Assembly (NCBI RefSeq): GCF_003020125.1
Contig: NZ_PYFW01000001.1
Span: forward strand, 868,001 to 932,000
Length of the DNA: 64,000 bases
Source of the DNA: Bradyrhizobium sp. MOS003
Lineage (GTDB): Bacteria; Pseudomonadota; Alphaproteobacteria; Rhizobiales; Xanthobacteraceae
Reading direction: 5' to 3'
Shown: positions 28,681-37,005 of the stretch, one piece after another
How positions within the stretch are numbered: position 1 is the stretch's first letter
Layout: every line of letters starts with the position of its first letter
Notes under the pieces: model-generated
Told to the model about the DNA's origin: nothing
The model's database searches: none
The model's input: the letters and a program-made list of their open reading frames with translations, nothing else
Translations under genes and position numbers: made by a program

Positions 28681-29409
28681 CTACGACTCCACCAGAAACT
28701 CAACCCGCTCCGCCGCAAAACGCGAATGCTTGGTCATCAGCGGCTTGCCCTCGAGATCATGGTCGGTCGCGTCGACCACCAGGATCGGGCGTCCGAGCGG
28801 CAGATCGAGCCGGGCGGCGTCGGTGGCGTCTACGATGCCGGCCGTGATCCTCGTTGCGCCGCGGCGATAGTCGCGCACGCCGTAATGTTCCAGCAGCTTC
28901 GTCATCGAGCGCGTCGCCGCGAACACGGCGCCGGCGCCAGGAAACAAGTCCGCAGACAGCCAGGTGGTGGAGACGCAGATCGGCGTGCGGTCGGCCAGCC
29001 TGATCGCCTCGATCCGCACCAGCGGCGCGCCGGCCTTCAAGCCGAGCTCGCGCGCCAGCTCACGGGTCGCGACATCGTCGGTCGCCTCGATCAACTGCCC
29101 GCGCGGCTCGCGGCCGCCGGCGCCGACGATCTCGGAGAAGCGGGTGCGCGAGCGCAGGGGATAAGCGAGCTTCTGCGCCTCGACATAGGTTCCGCTGCCG
29201 CGCTCGGCACGCACCAGGCCGCGCTCGGCAAGCGCTGCCAGCGCGCGCCGCACGGTGTGGCGGTTCACCCGATAGGTTTCGGCGATCTCCATCTCGCCCG
29301 GCAATTTGTCGCCGGCCGCGAAACGGCCGTCGGCAATGCCGCGCTCAATGCCGTCGGCAACGAGGCGCCATAGCGCGACGCCCGAGGAGGCGGTGTCCTG
29401 CATGCTCAT
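28681..29409 (-). CDS. phnF: phosphonate operon repressor, GntR/UTRA family
   Basis: Transcriptional regulator of 242 residues: N-terminal GntR winged helix-turn-helix (about 10-75; EIAETYRVNRHTVRRALAAL) and C-terminal UTRA ligand-binding domain with RIEAIRLADRTPICVSTTWL and the late ARLDLPLGRPILVVDATDHD. PhnF proteins repress phn genes and sense a phosphonate or phosphate-related signal. It is divergent from phnG, and a 28-bp operator-like palindrome sits between them. Start taken at the ATG of MSMQDTASSG; the ATG two codons on is equally possible. Confidence 0.92.
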   Translation of the reverse strand: MSMQDTASSGVALWRLVADGIERGIADGRFAAGDKLPGEMEIAETYRVNRHTVRRALAALAERGLVRAERGSGTYVEAQKLAYPLRSRTRFSEIVGAGGREPRGQLIEATDDVATRELARELGLKAGAPLVRIEAIRLADRTPICVSTTWLSADLFPGAGAVFAATRSMTKLLEHYGVRDYRRGATRITAGIVDATDAARLDLPLGRPILVVDATDHDLEGKPLMTKHSRFAAERVEFLVES

Positions 29410-29440
29410 GTCGCGGCAACCTACTCCAGAGATCACAGCT

Positions 29441-29458
29441 TTGTCACGAAACAGTCAT
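29441..29458 (+). promoter_or_regulatory. Pho box of phnG-N operon
   Basis: TTGTCAC-GAAA-CAGTCAT matches 11 of 14 defined bases of the PhoB box. TTATGA, a possible -10 element, lies about ten bases further (29468-29473), the normal PhoB promoter spacing, and would place the transcript start near 29480. Confidence 0.5.
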
Positions 29459-29471
29459 GGCGCTCCCTTAT

Positions 29472-29499
29472 GAAGTTGTCTATTATCATAGACAACTTC
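29472..29499. promoter_or_regulatory. PhnF operator
   Basis: Perfect 12-bp inverted repeat GAAGTTGTCTAT-TATC-ATAGACAACTTC in the phnF-phnG interval. The TGTCTAT/ATAGACA core is of the type bound by PhnF-like GntR/UTRA regulators, and the site covers the predicted phnG transcription start, so binding would block the promoter. Confidence 0.8.
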
Positions 29500-29526
29500 G
29501 AAGCGGCAAGTTGATCGGAAGGTTCA

Positions 29527-29991
29527 TTGGATCAGGTGACCCAGCACAGCAACCAGCAAGCCCAGCGCCAGGCCGCCATGGCCGTGCTGGCGCACGCGGA
29601 GGCGGGCGAGATCGCCGCCCGCCTCCGCGACTTCGTCCTGCCGGCCCATCAGGATTTGCGCGCGCCCGAAAACGGCCTCGTCATGCTGCGCGGCAGGGTC
29701 GGTGGCGACGGCGCGCCGTTCAATCTCGGCGAAGCGACGGTGTCGCGCGCCGCGGTGCGGCTGGCGAGCGGCGAGGTCGGGTTCGGCTACACGCTCGGGC
29801 GCGACGGCGAGAAGGCGCGGCTGATCGCGCTGTGCGACGCACTGGGACAGTCCCGGGATTTTGGCTTGGCGGTGGAGCGGGACGTTATCGCGCCGTTGCG
29901 TGAGCAGCTTATGATTCGCCGCAAGCAGGCGGCGGCGGAGACCGCCGCGACGAAGGTTGATTTCTACACCATGGTGCGCGGTGAGGGGTGA
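29527..29991 (+). CDS. phnG: C-P lyase complex subunit PhnG
   Basis: Structural/catalytic subunit of the PhnGHIJ core of carbon-phosphorus lyase, 154 residues. With PhnH, I and L it joins methylphosphonate to the ribose 1-position of ATP. Family blocks include GLVMLRGRVGGDGAPFNLGE and GEVGFGYTLGRD. The start is TTG at 29527, preceded by GGAAGG at proper spacing; a GTG three codons later is an alternative. First gene of the phnGHIJKLMN operon, 27 bases after the PhnF operator. Confidence 0.93.
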   Translation: MDQVTQHSNQQAQRQAAMAVLAHAEAGEIAARLRDFVLPAHQDLRAPENGLVMLRGRVGGDGAPFNLGEATVSRAAVRLASGEVGFGYTLGRDGEKARLIALCDALGQSRDFGLAVERDVIAPLREQLMIRRKQAAAETAATKVDFYTMVRGEG

Positions 29992-29995
29992 GATC

Positions 29996-30604
29996 ATGAC
30001 GACGATTGCGGAATTGCCGCCCGGCTTCGTCGACAAGGTGCTGTCGGCGCAATCGACCTTTCGCTCGGTGATGGACGCGATGGCGCGGCCCGGCTCGGTC
30101 CGGCGCATCGTGCCGGGAGCGGGGACGCCTGACAGGATGATGCGCGGCACCGCCGCGATCGCGCTGACGCTGTTCGACCACGACACGCCGCTCTGGCTCG
30201 ACGCGCGGATGGCGGAAAGCCTGGAATTGGTGAAATGGCTGAAATTCCACACCGGCGCACCGGTGGTGCAGGATTCCTCGATTGCGAGTTTTGCGCTGAT
30301 CAGTGACGGCGGTGCGCTGCCGCAGCTCGAACGCTTCGCACTCGGCACCAGCGAATATCCGGACCGGTCCACCACATTGATCCTGCAGGTCGACAGCCTC
30401 GAAGCAGGGCGCAGTTTCGAGCTGCGCGGCCCCGGTATCGACGGCGTCGCGATGCTCAATGCGTCGGTCAAGCCGTTCGATCTGTTCGAGCGCCTGCATG
30501 TCAACGAGGCGCTGTTTCCGCGCGGCATCGATGTGGTGCTGGTCGCCGATGACGCATTGGTCGCGATCCCCCGCACCACGCGCATCGTGAGCAAGGGAAG
30601 CTAG
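29996..30604 (+). CDS. phnH: C-P lyase complex subunit PhnH
   Basis: Core-complex subunit of 202 residues, needed with PhnG, I and L for forming alpha-D-ribose 1-methylphosphonate 5-triphosphate. Recognisable segments are STFRSVMDAMARPGSVRRI, TLFDHDTPLWLD and LRGPGIDGVAMLNAS. The ATG at 29996 comes four bases after the phnG stop; an in-frame ATG upstream lies within phnG. Normal length for the family. It was placed by sequence and by its fixed position in the phn order. Confidence 0.93.
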   Translation: MTTIAELPPGFVDKVLSAQSTFRSVMDAMARPGSVRRIVPGAGTPDRMMRGTAAIALTLFDHDTPLWLDARMAESLELVKWLKFHTGAPVVQDSSIASFALISDGGALPQLERFALGTSEYPDRSTTLILQVDSLEAGRSFELRGPGIDGVAMLNASVKPFDLFERLHVNEALFPRGIDVVLVADDALVAIPRTTRIVSKGS

Positions 30605-30608
30605 AAGC

Positions 30609-31712
30609 ATGTATGTCGCAGTCAAGGGCGGCGAACGCGCCATCGAGAACGCCCATCGCCTGCTCGCAGACAAGCGGCGCGGCGACCAGAACGTTCCGGA
30701 GGTCACGCTCGACCAGATCTCGGAACAGCTTGGGCTCGCGGTGGACCGCGTCATGAGCGAAGGTTCGCTCTACGACCGCGAGCTCGCAGCGCTGGCGATC
30801 AAGCAGGCGCGCGGCGACCTGATCGAGGCGATCTTCCTGGTTCGCGCCTTCCGCGCCACCCTGCCCCGTTTCGGTGCGAGTGAGCCGGTCGACACCGGTG
30901 CCATGCGGGTACAGCGGCGGGTGTCGTCGACCTTCAAGGACATTCCGGGCGGCCAGATCCTCGGGCCGACCTTCGATTACACCCACCGCCTGCTCGATTC
31001 CGCGCTCGCGCAAGGCTTCGTGCCGGAGGCGCCCGCAACGGCTGATGCGTCCACGGCGCCGACGCCGCGTGTGACCGACATTCTCGGCCGCGATGGCTTG
31101 ATCGAATCCTCACCGCAGGCCGAGGACGGCGCCAGCGTCGGCGATCTCACCCGCGAGCCGCTGAATTTTCCGGCGGATCGTGATTTGCGTCTGCAAAACC
31201 TCGCGCGCGGCGACGAGGGCTTCCTGCTGGCGATGGGCTATTCCACCCAGCGCGGCTATGGCCGCAACCATCCCTTCGCCGGCGAGATCCGCTTCGGCGA
31301 GGTCGAGGTGGAGTTCCTAGCGGAGGATGTCGGCTTCGCCGTGCCGCTCGGCTCGATCGAGCTCACCGAATGCCAGATGGTCAACCAGTTCAAGGGCTCT
31401 GCGACCGAAGCGCCGTGCTTCACCCGCGGCTATGGCCTCGCCTTCGGTCAGAGCGAGCGCAAGACCATGTCGATGGCGCTGGTCGATCGCGCGCTGCGCG
31501 CCCGCGAACTCGGCGAGGAAGCCCTGGCACCGGCGCAAGATGAAGAATTCGTGATGTCGCATTCGGACAACGTGCAGGCCACCGGCTTCGTCGAGCATCT
31601 GAAGCTGCCGCATTACGTCGACTTCCAGTCCGAGCTCGGCCTGCTCCGCAAACTGCGCAAGGAATTCACCGATGCCCAGGCGCCTGGCGCCATGAAGGAG
31701 GCCGCGGAATGA
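30609..31712 (+). CDS. phnI: C-P lyase complex subunit PhnI (nucleosidase)
   Basis: Core subunit of 367 residues with nucleosidase activity that exposes C1 of ribose in ATP for attack by phosphonate. The N-terminus MYVAVKGGERAIENAHRLLA is the typical PhnI start, and FLLAMGYSTQRGYGRNHPFA and YGLAFGQSERKTMSMALVD are conserved regions. The C-terminus is extended and charged. The gene begins four bases after phnH, with GGGAAGCTAGAAGC as ribosome-binding context, and overlaps phnJ by four bases. Confidence 0.95.
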   Translation: MYVAVKGGERAIENAHRLLADKRRGDQNVPEVTLDQISEQLGLAVDRVMSEGSLYDRELAALAIKQARGDLIEAIFLVRAFRATLPRFGASEPVDTGAMRVQRRVSSTFKDIPGGQILGPTFDYTHRLLDSALAQGFVPEAPATADASTAPTPRVTDILGRDGLIESSPQAEDGASVGDLTREPLNFPADRDLRLQNLARGDEGFLLAMGYSTQRGYGRNHPFAGEIRFGEVEVEFLAEDVGFAVPLGSIELTECQMVNQFKGSATEAPCFTRGYGLAFGQSERKTMSMALVDRALRARELGEEALAPAQDEEFVMSHSDNVQATGFVEHLKLPHYVDFQSELGLLRKLRKEFTDAQAPGAMKEAAE

Positions 31713-32605
31713 ACGCGCCCGCCTACAACTTCGCCTATCTCGACGAGCAGACCAAGCGAATGATCCGCCGCGCCATCCTGAAGGCGATCGCGATTCCCGG
31801 CTATCAGGTGCCGTTCGCCAGCCGCGAGATGCCGATGCCCTATGGCTGGGGCACCGGCGGCGTGCAGGTCACCGCCGCGATCCTCGGTCCTGCCGACGTG
31901 TTGAAGGTGATCGACCAGGGTTCCGACGACACCACCAACGCAATCTCGATCCGCAAATTCTTCGCCAAGACCGCCGGCGTCGCCACCACCACGGCGACCG
32001 AAGATGCGACCGTGATCCAGACCCGCCACCGCATCCCCGAGACGGCGCTGAGCGAGAATCAGGTGCTGGTCTATCAGGTGCCGATTCCGGAGCCGCTGCG
32101 TTTCCTCGAGCCGCGCGAGACCGAGACGCGGCGCATGCACGCGCTCGCCGAATACGGCCTGATGCATGTGAAGCTCTATGAGGACATCGCCCGCTTCGGC
32201 CATATCGCCACCGCTTACGCCTATCCGGTCAAGGTCAACGCGCGCTACGTGATGGATCCGTCGCCGACGCCGAAGTTCGACAATCCCAAGATGGACAATT
32301 GTCCGGCGCTGCAATTGTTCGGTGCCGGCCGCGAGAAGCGCATCTATGCGATCCCGCCCTACACGAAAGTGGTGTCGCTCGATTTCGAGGACCACCCGTT
32401 CGAGCCCTACCGTTTCAACGCGCCCTGCGCGCTGTGCGGCGCGGAGAACTCCTACCTCGACGAGATCGTCACCGACGACAAGGGTAGCCGCATGTTCGTC
32501 TGCTCCGACACCGACTATTGCGAGGGCCGCCAGGCCGCCGGCCACCACGGCAGCGAAAGTGCCGCGCCGTACAAGGAGAAGGCGCAAGGAGGCACAAATG
32601 GTTGA
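31709..32605 (+). CDS. phnJ: alpha-D-ribose 1-methylphosphonate 5-phosphate C-P lyase
   Basis: The radical SAM enzyme that breaks the carbon-phosphorus bond, giving methane (or another alkane) and 5-phosphoribosyl 1,2-cyclic phosphate. The 298-residue protein shows the four cysteines of the family at C240, C243, C265 and C271 (pattern CX2CX21CX5C): in the E. coli enzyme three of them hold the [4Fe-4S] cluster and the last forms the catalytic thiyl radical. YGWGTGGVQVTAAILGPADV and NAISIRKFFAKTA are family blocks. Overlaps phnI by four bases and phnK by eight, so translation of I-J-K is coupled. Confidence 0.97.
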   Translation: MNAPAYNFAYLDEQTKRMIRRAILKAIAIPGYQVPFASREMPMPYGWGTGGVQVTAAILGPADVLKVIDQGSDDTTNAISIRKFFAKTAGVATTTATEDATVIQTRHRIPETALSENQVLVYQVPIPEPLRFLEPRETETRRMHALAEYGLMHVKLYEDIARFGHIATAYAYPVKVNARYVMDPSPTPKFDNPKMDNCPALQLFGAGREKRIYAIPPYTKVVSLDFEDHPFEPYRFNAPCALCGAENSYLDEIVTDDKGSRMFVCSDTDYCEGRQAAGHHGSESAAPYKEKAQGGTNG

Positions 32606-33395
32606 TCAGGCCGCGCTCGAAAACGACCACCCGCTGCTGGTCGCGACCTCCCTCAGCAAATCCTTCGGTCGCATCGCGGCGTGCCGTGACGTCTCTTTTG
32701 CGCTCTATCCCGGCGAGGTGCTGGCGATCGTCGGCGAATCAGGTTCGGGCAAGTCGACGCTGCTGCAACTCCTGTCGGGCCAGCTCGCAGCGAGTGCCGG
32801 CCACGTTTCCTACCGCATGCGCGACGGCGTCGCCCGCGATCTTGCTACGCTCGGCGAAGCCGAGCGGCGTTTCCTGTATCGTACCGACTGGGGCTTCGTT
32901 CATCAGGATCCCGCCCAGGGCCTGCGCATGGCGGTCTCGGCCGGCGCCAATGTCGGCGAACGGCTGATGGCGGTGGGCTGGAATCACTATGGCCGGATCC
33001 GCGAGACCGCCTCCGACTGGCTCACGCGCGTCGAGATCGACACCGCGCGCATCGACGATGCACCGCGGACGTATTCCGGCGGCATGCGGCAGCGGCTCCA
33101 GATTGCGCGCAATCTCGTTACCGAGCCGCGGCTGGTGTTCATGGACGAGCCGACCGGCGGCCTCGACGTGTCCGTGCAGGCGCGCCTGCTCGACCTCCTG
33201 CGCAGCCTCGTCGCCGAGCTGAATCTTGCCGTCGTCATCGTCACCCACGATCTCGCGGTGGCGCGGCTGTTGTCGCACCGTGTGATGGTGATGAAGGGCG
33301 GTCGCGTCATCGAGACCGGTCTCACCGACCAGGTCCTCGACGATCCCCGCGAGCCCTATACGCAGCTCCTCGTCTCCTCGATTCTGCCGCCATGA
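32598..33395 (+). CDS. phnK: C-P lyase-associated ATP-binding protein PhnK
   Basis: ABC-type ATPase of 265 residues that binds the PhnGHIJ core; it is not a transporter subunit. Walker A is GESGSGKST (about 46-54), a Q-loop occurs in GFVHQDPAQGLRM, the signature is YSGGMRQRLQIARNL and Walker B is RLVFMDEPTGGLD, followed by the H-loop VTHDLAVA. The ATG at 32598 is preceded by AAGGAGG and overlaps the end of phnJ by eight bases. Its role is to remodel the core complex during turnover. Confidence 0.95.
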   Translation: MVDQAALENDHPLLVATSLSKSFGRIAACRDVSFALYPGEVLAIVGESGSGKSTLLQLLSGQLAASAGHVSYRMRDGVARDLATLGEAERRFLYRTDWGFVHQDPAQGLRMAVSAGANVGERLMAVGWNHYGRIRETASDWLTRVEIDTARIDDAPRTYSGGMRQRLQIARNLVTEPRLVFMDEPTGGLDVSVQARLLDLLRSLVAELNLAVVIVTHDLAVARLLSHRVMVMKGGRVIETGLTDQVLDDPREPYTQLLVSSILPP

Positions 33396-33417
33396 ACTTT
33401 ACAATACGAGATTTCAT

Positions 33418-34116
33418 ATGACCGCTATGATCGACGTCACTGACGCCAAGAAGACCTTCACGATGCACCTGCAGGGTGGTATCGAACTGCCCGTTGTCAG
33501 CGGCGTGACCTTCCAGGTCAGTCCGGGCGAATGCGTCGTGCTCTCGGGCCCATCAGGCGCCGGCAAATCGTCGATCCTGAAGATGATCTTCGGCAATTAC
33601 CGCTGCGATAGCGGGCGCATCGGCATCCGCCACCGCGGCGCGCTGATCGATCTTGCCTCTGCCGAGCCGCGCCAGGTCCTCAACGTCCGCCGCTCCACCA
33701 TCGGCTATGTCAGCCAGTTCCTGCGCGCGGTGCCGCGCGTGGCCACCATCGACGTCGTCGCGGAGCCGCTGATCGTGAACGGCATGGCTCGCATTGATGC
33801 GCAGGCCCGCGCCGGCGAGTTGCTGCACCGCCTCAATATCCCCGAGCGGCTCTGGCAGCTTCCGCCCGCAACCTTCTCCGGCGGCGAGCAGCAGCGCGTC
33901 AACATCGCGCGCGGCTTCATCTCGGACCTGCCGATCCTGCTGCTGGACGAGCCGACCGCTTCGCTCGACGCCGCCAACCGCGCGGTGGTGGTCGAGCTGG
34001 TGTCCGAGAAGAAACGCCGGGGCACAGCCATGGTCGCCATTGTCCATGACGACGAAATCCGCCATCTGATTGCCGACCGTATCGTCGACGTCACCAGCTT
34101 CGCCGCCGCGGCCTGA
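33418..34116 (+). CDS. phnL: C-P lyase ATP-binding protein PhnL
   Basis: Second ABC ATPase of the C-P lyase system, 232 residues, needed together with PhnG, H and I for the first ribosylation step. Walker A GPSGAGKSS (about 43-51), signature FSGGEQQRVNIARGF, Walker B ILLLDEPTASLD. The characteristic PhnL segment RRSTIGYVSQFLRAVPRV is present. A 22-base gap separates it from phnK; the phnM start follows after five bases. Confidence 0.95.
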   Translation: MTAMIDVTDAKKTFTMHLQGGIELPVVSGVTFQVSPGECVVLSGPSGAGKSSILKMIFGNYRCDSGRIGIRHRGALIDLASAEPRQVLNVRRSTIGYVSQFLRAVPRVATIDVVAEPLIVNGMARIDAQARAGELLHRLNIPERLWQLPPATFSGGEQQRVNIARGFISDLPILLLDEPTASLDAANRAVVVELVSEKKRRGTAMVAIVHDDEIRHLIADRIVDVTSFAAAA

Positions 34117-34121
34117 GGGAC

Positions 34122-35285
34122 ATGGAAATGAACGTCAAGCCGAAGGACATTGTGATCGCCAACGCCAGGATCGTGCTGGCGGACCGGGTGATCGAGCAGG
34201 GCTGGCTCGCTCTTGCCGACGGACGCATCGCCGAGATCGGCGAGGGCAGGGCGCCTGCGGGTGCCGAGGATGCCGGCGGCGACCTCATCATGCCCGGCCT
34301 GATCGAGCTGCACACCGACCATCTCGAAGCGCATTACGTGCCGCGGCCAAAAGTTTTCTGGAATCCGGTCGCGGCCGTGATCTCCTATGACGGCCAGCTC
34401 GCGACTTCAGGCATCACCACCGTGTTCGACTCGCTCCGGGTCTGGCGCGAGGACGGCGCCGAGGAGGTCGACGGCCGCGCCGGCGTGCTCGCCGCCGCGA
34501 TCACGACCGCGCGCGATGCCAGCCTGCTCCGCGCCGACCATTTCCTGCATTTGCGCTGCGAAATTCCGATGCCGAGCGTGGTCGAGGAGGCCAAGGAGCT
34601 GATCGACCGTCCCGACGTCAAGCTGATGTCGCTGATGGATCACACCCCCGGCCAGCGCCAGTTCCGCGACGAGGTCAAGCTGCGCGACTATTACCGCGGC
34701 AAGGGCGGCGGCAAGACCGATGCCGAGCTCGACGAGCTGTTCGCCAAGCGCTTCGAGTATCAGAAGAAATATGCAGCCGCGAACATGCGCGAGATCGTGT
34801 CTCTGGCGCATTCGCATAAGATTCCGCTGGCGAGCCACGATGACACCACCGAGGAGAACGTCGCCGACGCCGTGCGCGACCGTGTCTCCGTGGCAGAATT
34901 CCCGACCACGCTGGAGGCCGCGCGCGGCCTGCACGAGGCCGGCATCGACATCCTGATGGGCGCGCCGAACGTGGTGCGCGGCGGCTCGCACTCCGGCAAC
35001 ATCGCCGCGGTCGATCTTGCCCGTGAAGGCCTGCTCGATATCCTGTCGTCGGACTACATTCCGTCGAGCCTCCTGATGGGGGCGCTGCAATTGCCCGAGC
35101 ATGTCCCCGCCATCGGCCTTCCCGCGGCGATCCGCACCGTGACCAAGGCGCCCGCCGAGGCGGTGGGCCTCACCGACCGCGGCGAGGTCGCGATCGGCAA
35201 GCGCGCCGACCTCATTCGTGTGCATGTCGCAGGCCAGGTCCCCGTAGTCCGCAGCGTCTGGCGCGAAGGAAGCCGCGTCGCATGA
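34122..35285 (+). CDS. phnM: alpha-D-ribose 1-methylphosphonate 5-triphosphate diphosphatase (second copy)
   Basis: Canonical PhnM of the operon, 387 residues. Amidohydrolase metal motif LIMPGLIELHTDHLEAH (about 55-71), further ligands in HLRCEIPMP and ASHDDTTEENV, and the hallmark [14 protein letters not shown]. Removes diphosphate from the ribosylated phosphonate before PhnJ acts. Its position between phnL and phnN is the standard one, which makes this the housekeeping copy; the copy at 22913-24106 is the extra one. The start ATG overlaps no gene; its end overlaps phnN by four bases. Confidence 0.95.
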   Translation: MEMNVKPKDIVIANARIVLADRVIEQGWLALADGRIAEIGEGRAPAGAEDAGGDLIMPGLIELHTDHLEAHYVPRPKVFWNPVAAVISYDGQLATSGITTVFDSLRVWREDGAEEVDGRAGVLAAAITTARDASLLRADHFLHLRCEIPMPSVVEEAKELIDRPDVKLMSLMDHTPGQRQFRDEVKLRDYYRGKGGGKTDAELDELFAKRFEYQKKYAAANMREIVSLAHSHKIPLASHDDTTEENVADAVRDRVSVAEFPTTLEAARGLHEAGIDILMGAPNVVRGGSHSGNIAAVDLAREGLLDILSSDYIPSSLLMGALQLPEHVPAIGLPAAIRTVTKAPAEAVGLTDRGEVAIGKRADLIRVHVAGQVPVVRSVWREGSRVA

Positions 35286-35878
35286 GCGAGACAGCGACCA
35301 TGGCGGACGGGCAGGCCGGCGCGATCGGCCCCGGCCGGCTCGTGCTGGTTGTTGGCCCCAGCGGTGCCGGCAAGGACACGCTGCTGCGGCTGGCGCAGGC
35401 GGCCTGCGCTGACGATCATGACATTGTCTTTCCGCGCCGAATCGTGACGCGTGAATCCTCCGCCGACGAAGACAATGTCGCGCTCGGTCCCGACGAATTC
35501 CGCCGCGCCTGCGAGCATGGCGATTTCGCCGTGCATTGGGACGCGCACGGGCATTCCTATGCCCTGCCGCTAGACATCAACGACGATATCCGCGCCGGCC
35601 GCACGGTCGTCGCCAACGTTTCGCGCACGGTGATCGGCACGCTGCGCCAGACCTATGCTGACGTCGTGGTGGTCGCGATCACGGCACCTCCGGACGTGCT
35701 GGCCGCGCGGCTGGCCGCAAGGGCGCGGCAGAGCGACGGCAACATCGCCGAACGCCTCACCCGCAGCGTCGACGACAGGTCGGCGCAGGCGGATGTCACC
35801 ATCCTCAATGCCGGGAGCGCGGAGTATCACGCCCGCCAGCTGGTGCGCGTGATCAGGAACGACGGCTGGCAGGATTAG
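35282..35878 (+). CDS. phnN: ribose 1,5-bisphosphate phosphokinase
   Basis: Kinase of 198 residues that phosphorylates ribose 1,5-bisphosphate to 5-phosphoribosyl 1-diphosphate, returning the C-P lyase sugar product to nucleotide metabolism. P-loop LVLVVGPSGAGKDTLL near residues 20-35; guanylate-kinase-like fold with RRIVTRESSADEDN, FAVHWDAHGHSYALP and the late LTRSVDDRSAQADVTILNAG. Overlaps phnM by four bases. Final canonical gene of the operon. Confidence 0.94.
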   Translation: MSETATMADGQAGAIGPGRLVLVVGPSGAGKDTLLRLAQAACADDHDIVFPRRIVTRESSADEDNVALGPDEFRRACEHGDFAVHWDAHGHSYALPLDINDDIRAGRTVVANVSRTVIGTLRQTYADVVVVAITAPPDVLAARLAARARQSDGNIAERLTRSVDDRSAQADVTILNAGSAEYHARQLVRVIRNDGWQD

Positions 35879-35900
35879 CCGCCACAGCAGGGAGAACGGA

Positions 35901-36512
35901 ATGTCGGTGATTGAAACGATCGAACAGCTGGAGGCCATCTACGGCGCCACCAACGACGCCTCGACCGTGAAAGTCGCCGACCACGTCACCCCGCTCTATC
36001 GGATCTTCATCGAGAAGGCGCCGTTCGCCGCGCTCGCCACCATCGGGCCCGAAGGCATCGACTGCTCGCCGCGAGGCGACATGCCCGGCTTCGTCCGGAT
36101 CCACGATCCCAGGACGTTGATGCTGCCGGATCGCCGCGGCAACAACCGGGTCGATTCGCTGCGCAACATCGTGCGCGATCCCAGGGTGTCGCTGATGTTC
36201 CTGATTCCCGGCTCCGGCAACGCGGTTCGCGCCAACGGCCGCGCGCATCTCTCGGTCGATCCCGAGCTGCTGGCCTCGTTCAACGTCGAGGGCAAGGCGC
36301 CGCGCAGCGTCATGGTGATGAAGGTCGATGAGATCTACTTCCAGTGCGCCCGCGCTATCGTCCGCTCCGATCTCTGGAATCCCGACAAGCGCATCGATCC
36401 CAAGACGCTGCCCACGCCCGGCCAGATCCTCGCCGAGATGAGTGACAACAAGGTCGGCGGCGCGGAGTACGATCGCATCTGGCCGGAGCGTGCGGCGGCG
36501 ACGATGTGGTGA
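35901..36512 (+). CDS. pyridoxamine 5'-phosphate oxidase-like FMN protein
   Basis: Split-barrel flavoprotein of 203 residues related to the MSMEG_1061-type FMN-dependent family. PFAALATIGPEGIDCSPRGD and LPDRRGNNRVDSLRNIVRDP form the FMN-binding strand/loop region; SRPHL-type residues are replaced by VLMLPDRRGNN-like sequence. Probable oxidoreductase of unknown substrate. It begins 22 bases after phnN with AGGGAG upstream, so it is likely cotranscribed with the phn operon, but no role in phosphonate use is established. Confidence 0.85.
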   Translation: MSVIETIEQLEAIYGATNDASTVKVADHVTPLYRIFIEKAPFAALATIGPEGIDCSPRGDMPGFVRIHDPRTLMLPDRRGNNRVDSLRNIVRDPRVSLMFLIPGSGNAVRANGRAHLSVDPELLASFNVEGKAPRSVMVMKVDEIYFQCARAIVRSDLWNPDKRIDPKTLPTPGQILAEMSDNKVGGAEYDRIWPERAAATMW

Positions 36513-36520
36513 GCTTTCTT

Positions 36521-36673
36521 ACCCTCTCCCCCTTGTGGGAGAGGGTGGCTCGCCGCGAAGCGGCGAGACGGGTGAGGGGTATCTGTCGGCGATCAAGCCT
36601 CTCGCGCTCGGTCCGCCGATAGATACCCCTCATCCGGCGCTTCGCGCCACCTTCTCCCACAAGGGGAGAAGGG
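36521..36673. repeat. inverted-repeat element after phn operon
   Basis: Arms containing CCCTCTCCCCCTTGTGGGAG and its near complement at 36649-36673, with a second internal pair (GGGGTATCTGTCGGC and complement). It takes up half of the 360-bp stretch between the flavoprotein and the cysteine leader ORF and could end transcription of the phn operon. The rest (36674-36872) has no recognisable gene and a possible promoter (TTGACC near 36773, GATATT near 36796). Confidence 0.7.
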
Positions 36674-36872
36674 AGGAAGAGATCGTCGCCGCCCGAGATG
36701 AATCCGATTGCCATCGCGCGTCGCGAGAGAAGCGCTTCAGCGCAGCGCTGCCAAATATGGATAGCCATTTCATTGACCGATCGCGGCAATCGCTGGATAT
36801 TTGCAGCATAGAAACTGCCCCTCGAGTCCAAGCCGCATCATGAGAACCGATCGCCAGCGCAATTCCACCGAC

Positions 36873-36935
36873 ATGCATGCTTGCATGACGCGGCGCTGTT
36901 TCTCGGCGGCGACGGGCGCCTGTTGTTGTTGCTGA
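36873..36935 (+). CDS. polycysteine leader peptide (cysteine attenuator candidate)
   Basis: A 20-codon ORF whose product is rich in cysteine: six of 20 residues, with the last four all Cys (GACCCC then stop). It lies about 130 bp upstream of two ORFs, the second encoding a sulfonate-type binding protein. Short ORFs ending in cysteine runs are known in mycobacteria as cysteine-responsive attenuators: when charged tRNA-Cys is scarce the ribosome stalls and downstream genes are expressed. The ribosome-binding site is weak. The second in-frame ATG, four codons on, could also be the start. Confidence 0.6.
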   Translation: MHACMTRRCFSAATGACCCC

Positions 36936-36974
36936 TCTCGTCCTAGCAACCTCCACGCCGCAAATTTGCAAGAC

Positions 36975-36994
36975 AGGAGCGCCGGAGTCCGGCG
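36975..36994 (+). promoter_or_regulatory. Shine-Dalgarno plus hairpin before 37006 ORF
   Basis: AGGAG (36975-36979) is directly followed by a compact hairpin, CGCCGG-AGT-CCGGCG, that ends 11 bases before the ATG at 37006. With the hairpin folded the ribosome-binding site would be near the start codon; unfolded it is too far away. This may be the switch worked by the polycysteine leader. Confidence 0.4.
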
Positions 36995-37005
36995 AACGAG
37001 CAGTC

